Below, one piece after another: positions 22,482 through 30,539 of a stretch of DNA of 64,000 nt. The position numbers were made by a program, and so were the translations under genes. Position 1 is the first letter of the stretch; the number at the start of each line of letters is the position of its first letter. Below the pieces are notes generated by a model. It ran no database searches. It saw nothing but the letters and a program-made list of their open reading frames with translations, and was not told the origin of the DNA. The DNA is from Psychroflexus torquis ATCC 700755 (GTDB lineage: Bacteria; Bacteroidota; Bacteroidia; Flavobacteriales; Flavobacteriaceae): assembly GCF_000153485.2 (NCBI RefSeq), contig NC_018721.1, positions 3,720,001-3,784,000 of the forward strand, given 5' to 3'.

Positions 22482-23153
22482 TTACTCAGTCAGAAATTTG
22501 ATCGTATAATTAATTACAAAATCAGAAATAAATGATTTTATAAATTCATCATCGTTAGATTCATCGTTTTCTTTTAATTCCGCATATAATTTTTTGTATT
22601 CTTCTGTTTTTTCAAACATTTCGAATTGACGTTTTTTAAACTTTACAAACTCCTTATTTTTATATTTTCGAGCTTCATTAAAATTGCCTTTCTCAATTTC
22701 GAGAAGCCAATATTTACTATATGTAGATGCATAACCCATATGAACATATTCAACAATTTTTCCGTGTGGTAATATCAGAATTCCAGTGTACCAATCTATT
22801 TTAGCTTTCTCTTTATTTGGAAAAACTTGCTTAAATGCAGAAATCCATTTTGTATCATAATCATCTTCTGAATCCTCATCAGAAACTTCAATTTTAATAT
22901 CAGTCAAGAATAATTGTTCGTCAATAATTTCAAAGTATGCTACGTATCCACGCCATAAGGCAGTTGACATCATTCCGCTTTGAGGTCGTTTGTCAGGGAA
23001 TTTTTCAAAATATGGTTCGAGTGGGTTTGAATTCAGATTGTATTCAGTTCCTTTGAATGTAATTTTGTCAGGATATTGAGCAGTAACTATACTTTCAGCT
23101 TTTACAATTCCAATTGTAAGCACAATTAATATTAATGATAGCGTTTTTTTCAT
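22482..23153 (-). CDS. unrecognised secreted protein, cassette-borne
   Basis: A 223-residue protein started at ATG 23153 to give a signal peptide (KKTLSLILIVLTIGIVKA). The longer frame to 23186 reads back into the attI-like site and is rejected. The mature part has FKGTEYNLNSNPLEPYFEKF and a WYTGILILPHGKIVEYVHMG block, with a lysine-rich helical C-terminus. No family is recognised. It is the first cassette after a truncated integrase copy, in the position an attI-inserted cassette would have. Confidence 0.62.
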   Translation of the reverse strand: MKKTLSLILIVLTIGIVKAESIVTAQYPDKITFKGTEYNLNSNPLEPYFEKFPDKRPQSGMMSTALWRGYVAYFEIIDEQLFLTDIKIEVSDEDSEDDYDTKWISAFKQVFPNKEKAKIDWYTGILILPHGKIVEYVHMGYASTYSKYWLLEIEKGNFNEARKYKNKEFVKFKKRQFEMFEKTEEYKKLYAELKENDESNDDEFIKSFISDFVINYTIKFLTE

Positions 23154-23160
23154 ATTGTGG

Positions 23161-23222
23161 GCAACATCCGTATAAACCCCATTCAAATCTTCATTATAGG
23201 GTATATATCTATTTAGGACGTT
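23161..23222 (-). repeat. attI-like site, copy 1 (beside deleted integrase)
   Basis: Shares the block AACATCCGTATAAACC and GGGTATATATCTATTTAGGA with 33664-33720 and 54690-54745. In all three places it lies just past the integrase 3' end and ends in (G)TT at the boundary of the next minus-strand cassette. Confidence 0.6.
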
Positions 23223-23478
23223 GTTTTATTTTCATCTAAACTAACACTTTCATACATAGTATCCAATGGGCTTTTATTCATCGCTAAAACTCGAGTATAA
23301 ATTTCTGCCGCCTTGAAGCTATTATGACCTAAAGCAGACAGGATATGTCTTAAGCTTGTTTCCCATTCCATAGGGGTGTGGAAAAACTATGACGTAAAGT
23401 GTGTGGGGTGCTCCAAGGCTTACCGGTGGTGCTTTTAAAGCTTTGCGATACATACTTTGATCTTTAGTTACTTTCGTT
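23213..23478 (-). pseudogene. internally deleted integrase, copy 1
   Basis: Corresponds to roughly the last 87 codons of the recombinase at 54739-55878, then jumps to the sequence just upstream of that gene's start (TTTTTAGTCATA). About 870 bp are missing, including the whole N-terminal domain and Arg I. Short indels are also present. The same deletion joint is found in copy 2 at 33714-33980, so one deleted form gave rise to both. Confidence 0.8.
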
Positions 23479-23639
23479 ATTTTTAGTCATAAATTAATTA
23501 TGCCTTGGTCACCTAAATTAGTTAAAACAGACTTTAAAAAACTACTTTTTTAATCATTTAAAGGTATTTAACCGTTAAGAACGGATAGACTTAAGTTATG
23601 TCCTTGCCGAGATGTTGTGAAAAATAAATGCAAACTTTG

Positions 23640-24315
23640 CTTAGTAGCCTATCGACTTATGATTGTTGTAAGATTATCAAAAAAACTACACTAACACTCT
23701 CCACTAAAGAGTTTATACGGCGTTTTCAACTTCATATTTTTCCCAAAGGCTTTACTCGAATAAGGCATTATGGATTTTTGAGCAGCAGTTGGAAAAAAGA
23801 GAAGTTGCCGCTATTACAACTGCAATTAAGAGATAAAAACTTGGCACACATATTAACCTTTGCCACTCAAGAGAAGTCCTTACATCGCTGTTGTCCGAGT
23901 TGTAAAAAGGAAACCTTGATCACTCTTTTTACCTTTGATAGTCGTGGTCCTCCAAAGGATTACAAACAAATTATAAAGGATAAACTGGAATACAAAAATT
24001 AAAAAACAGCATTAGCAGAGTACTGACTAAACTGAAGGAAAATGATAAAAAACAACAGATTTTAACACCAAAAAAAAGTGACCTCCCTAAAAGGTACCTT
24101 ATTTATATAAGCAACTGAATAAAAAGGGATGCAAAGCACTCTAAAAACAACCTTCTCCTTTTGTAAGGTTCTTGCCAACTCATCGAATCCCCCTTACCAA
24201 CAATTCTGAATCAGTCAACTAATCATATAGCTGAGTCCACTGAGCTTGCCTGTTGTGCCTTGTCAGGAAGGTCTGTCGAAGTGTTGACCTATCGGCACAC
24301 CATATGCTTAGTTAT
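23640..24315 (+). mobile_element. IS91-like transposase tail plus 3' end, copy 1
   Basis: The frame 23628-24002 contains EFIRRFQLHIFPKGFTRIRH and YGFLSSSWKKEK, the hallmark C-terminal block of IS91/ISCR Y2 transposases. The catalytic N-terminal two-thirds is missing. The first few codons come from the small zinc-finger gene that normally diverges from the integrase. The following 300 bp is a non-coding end shared by five copies in the window, finishing CCATATGCTTAGTTATT at a cassette boundary. Confidence 0.72.
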
Positions 24316-24329
24316 TACCTGCTGTTCTT

Positions 24330-24764
24330 TTATTCGCTTAATGCATCTATAATTTTCAATTTTAATTCTTCATTAAAATCATCTTCTATTACTATTGAGC
24401 TAATTATCTCTTGTAATAATTCCTTGTCAATCTTATTGTCTGCAACATATACTGCAATATTTTCCATTTCTATAATGAATTTATCAATACAGTATTCAAT
24501 TCCATTGACTTCGAGTAAATATGCACCTAGTGCAATTGAGGTTCTTTTATTTCCATCATTAAAAGCGTGAAATTTATTTACGGCAAATACAAGATGAGTT
24601 AGTTTTTCTTCGAATTCAGGATAGTAAAGGTCGTTTTGTATATGTTCTAAAACACTCTCAATTTTCCCGATTTCTATAATTCCAGAATTTCCTCCAGAAT
24701 TTTCTATTATAAAGTCATGAGTCCGAATTGCGTGTTGAATATCAAAATAAATATATGTTTCCAT
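24330..24764 (-). CDS. Fic/Doc-family toxin
   Basis: A 144-residue death-on-curing type protein. The Fic motif HAFNDGNKR lies at residues 66-74, with the catalytic His66 and the Asn/Arg phosphate-binding residues intact. Doc-type proteins modify translation factors with phosphate or AMP. The start codon overlaps the stop of the upstream DNA-binding gene by 1 bp, so the pair is probably a toxin-antitoxin or regulator-toxin operon on one cassette. Confidence 0.85.
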   Translation of the reverse strand: METYIYFDIQHAIRTHDFIIENSGGNSGIIEIGKIESVLEHIQNDLYYPEFEEKLTHLVFAVNKFHAFNDGNKRTSIALGAYLLEVNGIEYCIDKFIIEMENIAVYVADNKIDKELLQEIISSIVIEDDFNEELKLKIIDALSE

Positions 24765-25792
24765 TATCTATCTTTTAATCTTTTGAACACATCAATATTA
24801 TTTAGAATTCTGTCTTCTAAATCCAAACTTTTTTCTCCTAAAAATTTGTCAAATTCCTCCGTTGTTAGATGTGTGATATAATTTTTTAGCTTTTCATGTA
24901 ATGCATCTCTAAATGCCATATCTCTGCTAGCCATCAAACCTCTTACTTTTTCTCTTAGCGGTTCGTAAATAGAATTAGTTAGATTTTCAAATTGGTCGAA
25001 TAAGGTATTTGTTTCAGATAGGCGTAATTTTCTATTTGCTTTCTCAGAATGGGTTTTTAAAAAATCAGAAAACCCATTTTCATAACTTGAGACAAGGTCT
25101 AACACTTCAGAATACATTGTAGACCTTACACTTTCTTTATCCTTTAATTTAAGTATTTGACGATATTCTTTTGCATCTTCTTTGAAGATACTTTTATAAA
25201 CTTTATTTGTTAGTTGGGCGTATTTGAATTTATTTGGTTCTACATAATTATCCAAAGCATTAATTAATTCTTGTCTATAATTATGCTCTTTTATTGCGCT
25301 GGATAAAAATTCTTCTTCTCTTTGATTTATGTACTTTGTATTGCCTCCAAGTTTTTGATTTATAGCGTCTATTACGATATCTAAAATAAAAGCTCTTAAT
25401 AATTTAGCTTTCTCACTTTCCGTTAAAAGCATGCCTATATTTAAAAAAGCTCGGAATGTAAATACACCAAGAGAAGGTGCTTTTTGAAGTGATTTATCTA
25501 TGTTAGCGACATTCGTGTCGTTGACATAAGCTACTTTGAACTCTTTCAAGCGGTTAAACTTTAATACTTCATAACCAGATTCCTCAAATTCAGACTTATT
25601 TTTTTCTATATATCTATCAACAGTTCTCTCATCAATTTCAAAGAATTCCGCCACTTGCTTTTTAGTAAATCGATACTTACTTTCGAACATTATTCCTGGA
25701 AAAGAAATTTCATTATAAATAATTTCTAAAGCATAATTATTATTGAGAATATTTCTTCTATGTAAGTTAGATGTTGTTAAATCTTTGTTCAT
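24764..25792 (-). CDS. DNA-binding protein paired with Fic/Doc (RhuM-like)
   Basis: A 342-residue protein with a helix-turn-helix near residues 40-65 (RFTKKQVAEFFEIDERTVDR). A conserved middle (GVFTFRAFLNIGMLLTESEK) and long helices follow. The N-terminal half resembles RhuM-family proteins. It is translationally coupled to the Fic/Doc gene, so it is a good candidate for the antitoxin or autorepressor, although that role is inferred from context. The start ATG 25792 lies 39 bp from the next attC-like core. Confidence 0.68.
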   Translation of the reverse strand: MNKDLTTSNLHRRNILNNNYALEIIYNEISFPGIMFESKYRFTKKQVAEFFEIDERTVDRYIEKNKSEFEESGYEVLKFNRLKEFKVAYVNDTNVANIDKSLQKAPSLGVFTFRAFLNIGMLLTESEKAKLLRAFILDIVIDAINQKLGGNTKYINQREEEFLSSAIKEHNYRQELINALDNYVEPNKFKYAQLTNKVYKSIFKEDAKEYRQILKLKDKESVRSTMYSEVLDLVSSYENGFSDFLKTHSEKANRKLRLSETNTLFDQFENLTNSIYEPLREKVRGLMASRDMAFRDALHEKLKNYITHLTTEEFDKFLGEKSLDLEDRILNNIDVFKRLKDR

Positions 25793-25845
25793 TTTGTAAA
25801 GTTACGATTTTTCTTTTTTTCGTAATGTTGGGTAACGTGTTTGTG

Positions 25846-26536
25846 GTCGAGTAGACAAGGGGAATTTCACCCCAAGCCTCTCACAGAACCGTGCTTGAAA
25901 GTCTCCCCTCACACGGCTCTTCTAATTTAGTATACAAATATAAGCTCATCCTTTTTCAAGTTGGCAAATTGTAAATTAAAATTATCTCATCCCTTTGCTC
26001 CAGTTCCATTACACAACCTTCAACACTACTACGAATGAGTCCGCCTCTGCTTACAACTTTGGTATTCTATCTCTCGATTGTTTCGATTGAATATTTCCCT
26101 TTGACTTGTAGCGAATCCTAATACGGTAGCCTTACACAAGTCTATCATCCATAAGCAGATTCCCAAGTTCCATAATTAAGCCCAAGTAAAGTTCTTGCCA
26201 CCTGAATGACGCCAGCCTTACAGAAAATAAATAGGTTATCTCTGTAATTAATGTTATTGCTAACATTACTTTTCACTCCGTATCATACTCCGTAGCTTTT
26301 GACTGAAAATAGCAACTTCTCGACACCTCGTCAGTGGTTTACTTTCGTTCAACTCCATTACTCACACCTGCTAATCTCTAGGACTAGATTCTCCTAAACG
26401 CTCAATACCAAGACTATTAATCAAAGCACCTTTAGGTGGTTTAAAGCCATCGCCTATACAACGACTCTGATGGATCTACCATCATCTTATCTACAGCATG
26501 CAGCCAGTTTAATGCCATGGCTGATTCTTGGCACAC
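25846..26536 (-). mobile_element. group IIC-like intron B (ORF-less)
   Basis: Same 5' (GTGTGCC at 26536) and 3' (CTACTCGAC at 25846) ends and same domain V/VI as intron A, but only 691 bp long. The RT gene is replaced by a 70-bp AT-rich stretch (about 25921-25990) also found in copies C and D. It interrupts a type II attC-like site at the same position as copy A. Confidence 0.85.
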
Positions 26537-26716
26537 TATGGCAAGTAGGGCAGTAGAAAGCGATAAACTTTCAAGTTTGCACTGAGCCAAAGCGTTGTAT
26601 TTTGTTTTTAATTTATTCATTCTTAAAAGCCAAATTAAAAATTTGGCGGTGTTTGTAAATATCACTGAACTTTCGTTAGACTTTGATCGCCCTATTTGCT
26701 ATATACAATGTTATAG
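26537..26716 (-). repeat. attC-like site (type II), interrupted by intron B
   Basis: Remaining body of the site; its R' core is at 25831-25845 across the intron. Arms GCAAGTAGGGC and GCCCTATTTGC, outer end ATATACAATGTTATAGCC. It overlaps the 3' end of the gene at 26676, so the last codons of that gene are attC sequence. Confidence 0.7.
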
Positions 26717-27227
26717 CCTTTTTTAATTTTTCTCTGTATTTATTTTGTCCACCAGAACCAGGAAAATCAATTAATTCTGAGTTTGAAATGTTGATGTTAT
26801 TCTCTTTTAAAAACTCAAAGTTTGCTCTGAAAACTGTGGCGGAAATAAGAACAATAATTGTTTCAGATGTTAATAATTTTGTAATACGTTTCAATAAGTT
26901 TTCTTGCCCCTCTTTTATTAACTTAATTTTTTTAGGCGAGCTATATTTTTCTTCAAATGGTTCGTTTAATGAGTCAATTAGATAGAATCCGTCATTTTTA
27001 AATTTCTCTAAAAATGTCTTTTTAATTGAACGAATTTCTTTAGTTGTAATGCCTAATACAGATTCAGGATATATAACTTTCATTGTTTCTAAAAAGAGAC
27101 TGTCTTGTTCTTTAACATTTTCGAAATAAAAGAATCTATTAGAATTCGATTTTGGTGGTGTTTCAGAAATTAGTAGATATTTAATCTTTTTCGGTTTATA
27201 TTTTATTCTTGCCTGTTCGATTGTCAT
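26676..27227 (-). CDS. unrecognised protein in a nuclease cassette (weakly uracil-DNA-glycosylase-like)
   Basis: A 183-residue protein beginning MTIEQARIKYKPKKIKYLLI. The early block LLISETPPKSNSNRFFYF recalls the start of the uracil-DNA-glycosylase superfamily, where a P-rich loop follows the first strand. The similarity is by eye only and no catalytic pair is certain. The last residues (IANRAIKV) are encoded by the attC arm. It overlaps the upstream nuclease gene by 4 bp (ATGA), so the two are co-expressed. Confidence 0.55.
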   Translation of the reverse strand: MTIEQARIKYKPKKIKYLLISETPPKSNSNRFFYFENVKEQDSLFLETMKVIYPESVLGITTKEIRSIKKTFLEKFKNDGFYLIDSLNEPFEEKYSSPKKIKLIKEGQENLLKRITKLLTSETIIVLISATVFRANFEFLKENNINISNSELIDFPGSGGQNKYREKLKKAITLYIANRAIKV

Positions 27228-28393
27228 AACGCAGATTTTATTTTTGAAATAACATCTTCAAAATCATAGTTTTCAAAAACGTAGATTAAGTCACATCCGT
27301 TGTCTTTGCAAAGTTTTTGTTTTTTCTTATCTAATCTTTGTTGTTTTTTAAATGATTCTTCTCCTCCAAAAAAGTCAACGGGTTTTTGATGCTGAACTCC
27401 TTGATACTCTATTCCTATATTTTTGTTTGGAAAATATATATCGAGATGCTGTCTTTTTAGCCAAAGCGGTTTTCCGTGATGGACTACTTTTTCATTTTGA
27501 AATTCGTTATGGATTTTATAATATAATTCGGTCTCACTAATCCAGCCTTCTCCTACAAGTGGTAAATTCTTTTCACTACGAACTGTATTTTCAGATTCTC
27601 GAATAATTTCTTTGAATTTGTTATGCAATGCAACTGATACTATGTAAGGAATTGTATCTCTTTTGAAATACGGTGTTGTCAACGGTGCTCCTGCAAATAA
27701 GTAATGATGATATTGTTTTGGATAAGGATATTTTGAATTTTGAGTTTTTTTGTACTCACTGTACCACATTTGGTAATCAGATTCATTTGTATAGTATTCT
27801 TTTAATTCCTCAAAATCCTCTTCGGTTATATTTCCATAGTCAAATTGTTTAAGAAAATATTCGGTGTAATTTATTTTGTTTTCGAAATGAAAATCTTTTA
27901 AGAAAATACTAATTAATTCAGTGACCTGTTCAATATTTTCGTTGCCAAATTTTGTTAAACCACTTTGGGAGCCTAAAATTTGAAGGATTTCTTCTCCACG
28001 GATGTCTGTTTCTGTACAATTACCTCTTACATAAATAATGTCTTCAATACTCCCACATTTTCCTTCTTTTAGATAAATCCAAGCATTATCAAAGTCACTA
28101 ATATACAGAAAAGCGTCTTTTAGCCACGCTGAAATGTATAAAGAGATTTTTTCATTACTTCCATAAAACTTGTAAATTCTCTCAAATTTATTTATTAGTG
28201 GTTCTATTTTTTTTCTCTTAACAAATTCCTTAACGCTTTTGTATAAATAGACAAAGATGTATGAAAGATTTTCCTCAATCTCAATTTTTTTACCTTTTTC
28301 TAATGCAGATACAAGTTCGGAATAGAACTCTTTTTGCTTTTTAGTAGCAGAAGATAATGAGGGGTAATATGTATTCCATTCAGGTACTTGCAT
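27224..28393 (-). CDS. PD-(D/E)XK-type nuclease-domain protein
   Basis: A 389-residue protein started at ATG 28393 (MQVPEWNTYYPSLSS); the longer frame reads into intron C and is rejected. The helical N-terminal part has KKQKEFYSELVSALEKGKK and LSYIFVYLYKSVKEF, a pattern recalling TerB-N type domains. The C-terminal 90 residues contain LDIYFPNKNIGIEYQGVQHQ, a D-x(n)-E-x-Q core as in PD-(D/E)XK nucleases, then a lysine-rich helix and LIYVFEN. Coupled to the unknown 183-residue partner on one cassette; a defence role is plausible but unproven. Confidence 0.65.
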   Translation of the reverse strand: MQVPEWNTYYPSLSSATKKQKEFYSELVSALEKGKKIEIEENLSYIFVYLYKSVKEFVKRKKIEPLINKFERIYKFYGSNEKISLYISAWLKDAFLYISDFDNAWIYLKEGKCGSIEDIIYVRGNCTETDIRGEEILQILGSQSGLTKFGNENIEQVTELISIFLKDFHFENKINYTEYFLKQFDYGNITEEDFEELKEYYTNESDYQMWYSEYKKTQNSKYPYPKQYHHYLFAGAPLTTPYFKRDTIPYIVSVALHNKFKEIIRESENTVRSEKNLPLVGEGWISETELYYKIHNEFQNEKVVHHGKPLWLKRQHLDIYFPNKNIGIEYQGVQHQKPVDFFGGEESFKKQQRLDKKKQKLCKDNGCDLIYVFENYDFEDVISKIKSAL

Positions 28394-28425
28394 TTTATTT
28401 ATCGAATTGGCTATAACGTGATGTG

Positions 28426-29145
28426 GTCGAGTAGACAAGGGGAATTTCACCCCAAGCCTCTCACAGAACCGTGCTTGAAAGTCTCCCCTCACACGGCTCT
28501 CCTAATTTAGTATACAAATATAAGCTCATCCTCTTTCAAGTTGGCAAATTGTAAATTAAAATTAGCTCATCCCTTTGCTCCAGTTCCATTACACTCCCGA
28601 TCGCTATCGGGATCTTCACTACTACGAATGAGTCCGCCTCTGCTTACAACTTTGGTATTCTATCTCTCGATTGTTTCGATTGAATATTTCCCTTTGACTT
28701 GTAGCGAATCCTAATGCGGTAGCCTTACACAAGTCTATCATCCATAAGCAGATTCCCAAGTTCCATAATTAAGCCCAAGTAAAGTTCTTGCCACCTGAAT
28801 GACGCCAGCCTTACAGAAAATAAATAGGTTATCTCTGTAATTAATGTTATTGCTAACATTACTTTTCACTCCGTATCATACTCCGTAGCTTTTGACTGAA
28901 AATAGCAACTTCTCGACACCTCGTCAGTGGTTTACTTTCGTTCAACTCCATTACTCACACCTTGCCAACCTCGTGGATTGGATTCTCCTAAACGCTCAGC
29001 ACCCCCGAGGCTTCGGGGCTCTTTACAACAGAACCTTTAGGGGGTTTAGAGCCATCGCCTATACAACGACTCTGATGGACCTACCATCATCTTAATTACA
29101 GCATTCAACCATTTTATTTATTGCCATGGTTGATTCTTGGCACAC
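28426..29145 (-). mobile_element. group IIC-like intron C (ORF-less)
   Basis: 720 bp, with 5' GTGTGCC at 29145 and 3' CTACTCGAC at 28426, domain V/VI as in copy A, and the same 70-bp substitute for the RT gene as copies B and D. Its domain I end is more diverged and carries palindromes TCCCGATCGCTATCGGGA (28595-28612) and CCCCGAGGCTTCGGGG (about 29003). It interrupts a type I attC-like site. Confidence 0.82.
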
Positions 29146-29266
29146 TATGATTTTTTGCGTTGATTAAACAACTAATTTAGTAAATACAAATTGAATAGAA
29201 AATCCGCGAGTCCCGACGCTTCGGGATTCGTAAGTAAAGAAGAACTAGCAATTAATTATACACGTC
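29146..29266 (-). repeat. attC-like site (type I), split by intron C and by an IS110 element
   Basis: Middle part of a site whose R' core is at 28411-28425 and whose outer end (CTTTGTTAGC) is at 30525-30534, beyond the IS. It includes CAACTAATTTAGTAAATAC and GCAATTAATTATACACG, matching the sites at 22341 and 52825. The central hairpin has been replaced by the palindrome TCCCGACGCTTCGGGA (29211-29226). Confidence 0.65.
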
Positions 29267-30523
29267 TTAAGTTTACAATTCATTAAATTTAGATATAAAT
29301 CAGAAAGCACCAAAGAGAGGAATAAGGTTAATATACACGCAGAGACTATGATCTCGTCAATCCTGAAGCCTCGGGAAAAACCCCCTCTCTTTTCTACACA
29401 GATTTCGAACTCCCGATATCTATCGGGAGTATCAGGCTTTAGACCTCGATTTTAGCCTGTGCTGAGCGCAGTCGAAGTATTGAAACTCGCGTAGTATGTA
29501 CTTTCAAAAAAAACATTTTATTATGATTAAAAATATTAAATATTTTGGAATTGACATTAGTTATTTAGTGTTTGATGTTACAGATTCTGATGGTAAATAT
29601 TATCAGTTTAAAAACAATGTATCAGGCTTTAAAAAGTTCACAAAGCTCTTAAAAACAGATAGTCATTGTGTTATGGAAGCCACCGGTTATTACCACTACC
29701 AACTGGCTTACCATTTACTTGAATCTGGTATAAAAGTATCTGTAGAAAACCCATTAGCTGTAAAACGTTTTATCCAGATGAAGTTGTCAAAAATCAAGAC
29801 AGATAAGAGCGATTCAAAACTTATTTGTGAGTATGCTCAGAAGGTAAATCTAAAACTGTGGAAGGGAAACACAAAAGATGAGATGGAATGTCTTCAAATC
29901 ACCAGAGCACTATCTGTATATACAAAGCAGAGCACCATGTTAAAAAACAAATTACATGGAGAAGCTGTTTTGGGAGAGCCAAGTAAAGCAGTTGTAAGGT
30001 CCTTAAAACAGAGTTTAAAACAGCTTACAAAAGAGATGAAAACCTTAGAGGATAAGTTGTTGGTTTTAGTAAAACAATCACATCAAGACCTATTAACTCG
30101 TTTAAAAACTAGTCCAGGCATTGGACCTAAAACATCAATTATGTTAGTGGTTTTAACAGGTGGTTTTGATCGGTTCACAAGTGCAGCAGAACTATGCAGT
30201 TATGCTGGTCTAACACCGGTGATTAGGCAAAGTGGTAGTAGTGTAAAAGGACGCCCTCGAATAAGTAAAATAGGCAATCAAAAACTTCGTAATTTATTAT
30301 TTATGTGCAGTTTTAATGCTTGTAAATACAACAAGGCTTGCAGAGATCTTTACGAGCGAATAGTAGCCAAAGGAAAGAGTAAGAAATTAGGCATTAACTG
30401 CGGTATGTAATAAGCTCTTAAAACAAGCCTTTGCCATCGCAAAATCAGGGTTGATATATGATAAAGAATATAAAAGTACTCTAGTGAAAAATTAATGAGT
30501 TTTTACTTGTTTTTTGCCACAGT
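29267..30523 (+). mobile_element. IS110-family insertion sequence inside an attC-like core
   Basis: About 1.26 kb between the two halves of an attC-like right arm. The 5' non-coding part (29267-29522) contains the palindrome ACTCCCGATATCTATCGGGAGT (29409-29430) and a CTGAGCGCAGTCGAAG motif. Ends are inferred from where attC similarity stops and resumes; no terminal inverted repeat is obvious, which is normal for the IS110 family. Confidence 0.65.
29523..30495 (+). pseudogene. IS110-family transposase, frameshifted near the C-terminus
   Basis: DEDD-type transposase beginning MIKNIKYFGIDISYLVFDVT. It contains the conserved VMEATGYYHYQLAYHL and the C-terminal helix-hairpin block SPGIGPKTSIMLVVLTGGF, plus YAGLTPVIRQSGSSVKGRPR. 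The first frame stops at 30410. The normal tail (LTAVCNKLLKQAFAIAKSG, stop 30495) continues in the next frame, so one extra G near 30390 causes the break. About 36 residues are lost, so the product is probably inactive or recently disabled. Confidence 0.82.
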
Positions 30524-30539
30524 ACTTTGTTAGCTGTAG

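Noticed and set aside
28394..28492. N-terminal extension of the nuclease gene (start at 28492)
   Set aside because: The extra 33 residues are translated from the 3' end of intron C and the attC-like core. The same MRGDFQAR peptide appears before the unrelated gene at 51220 and in intron A, so it is intron sequence.
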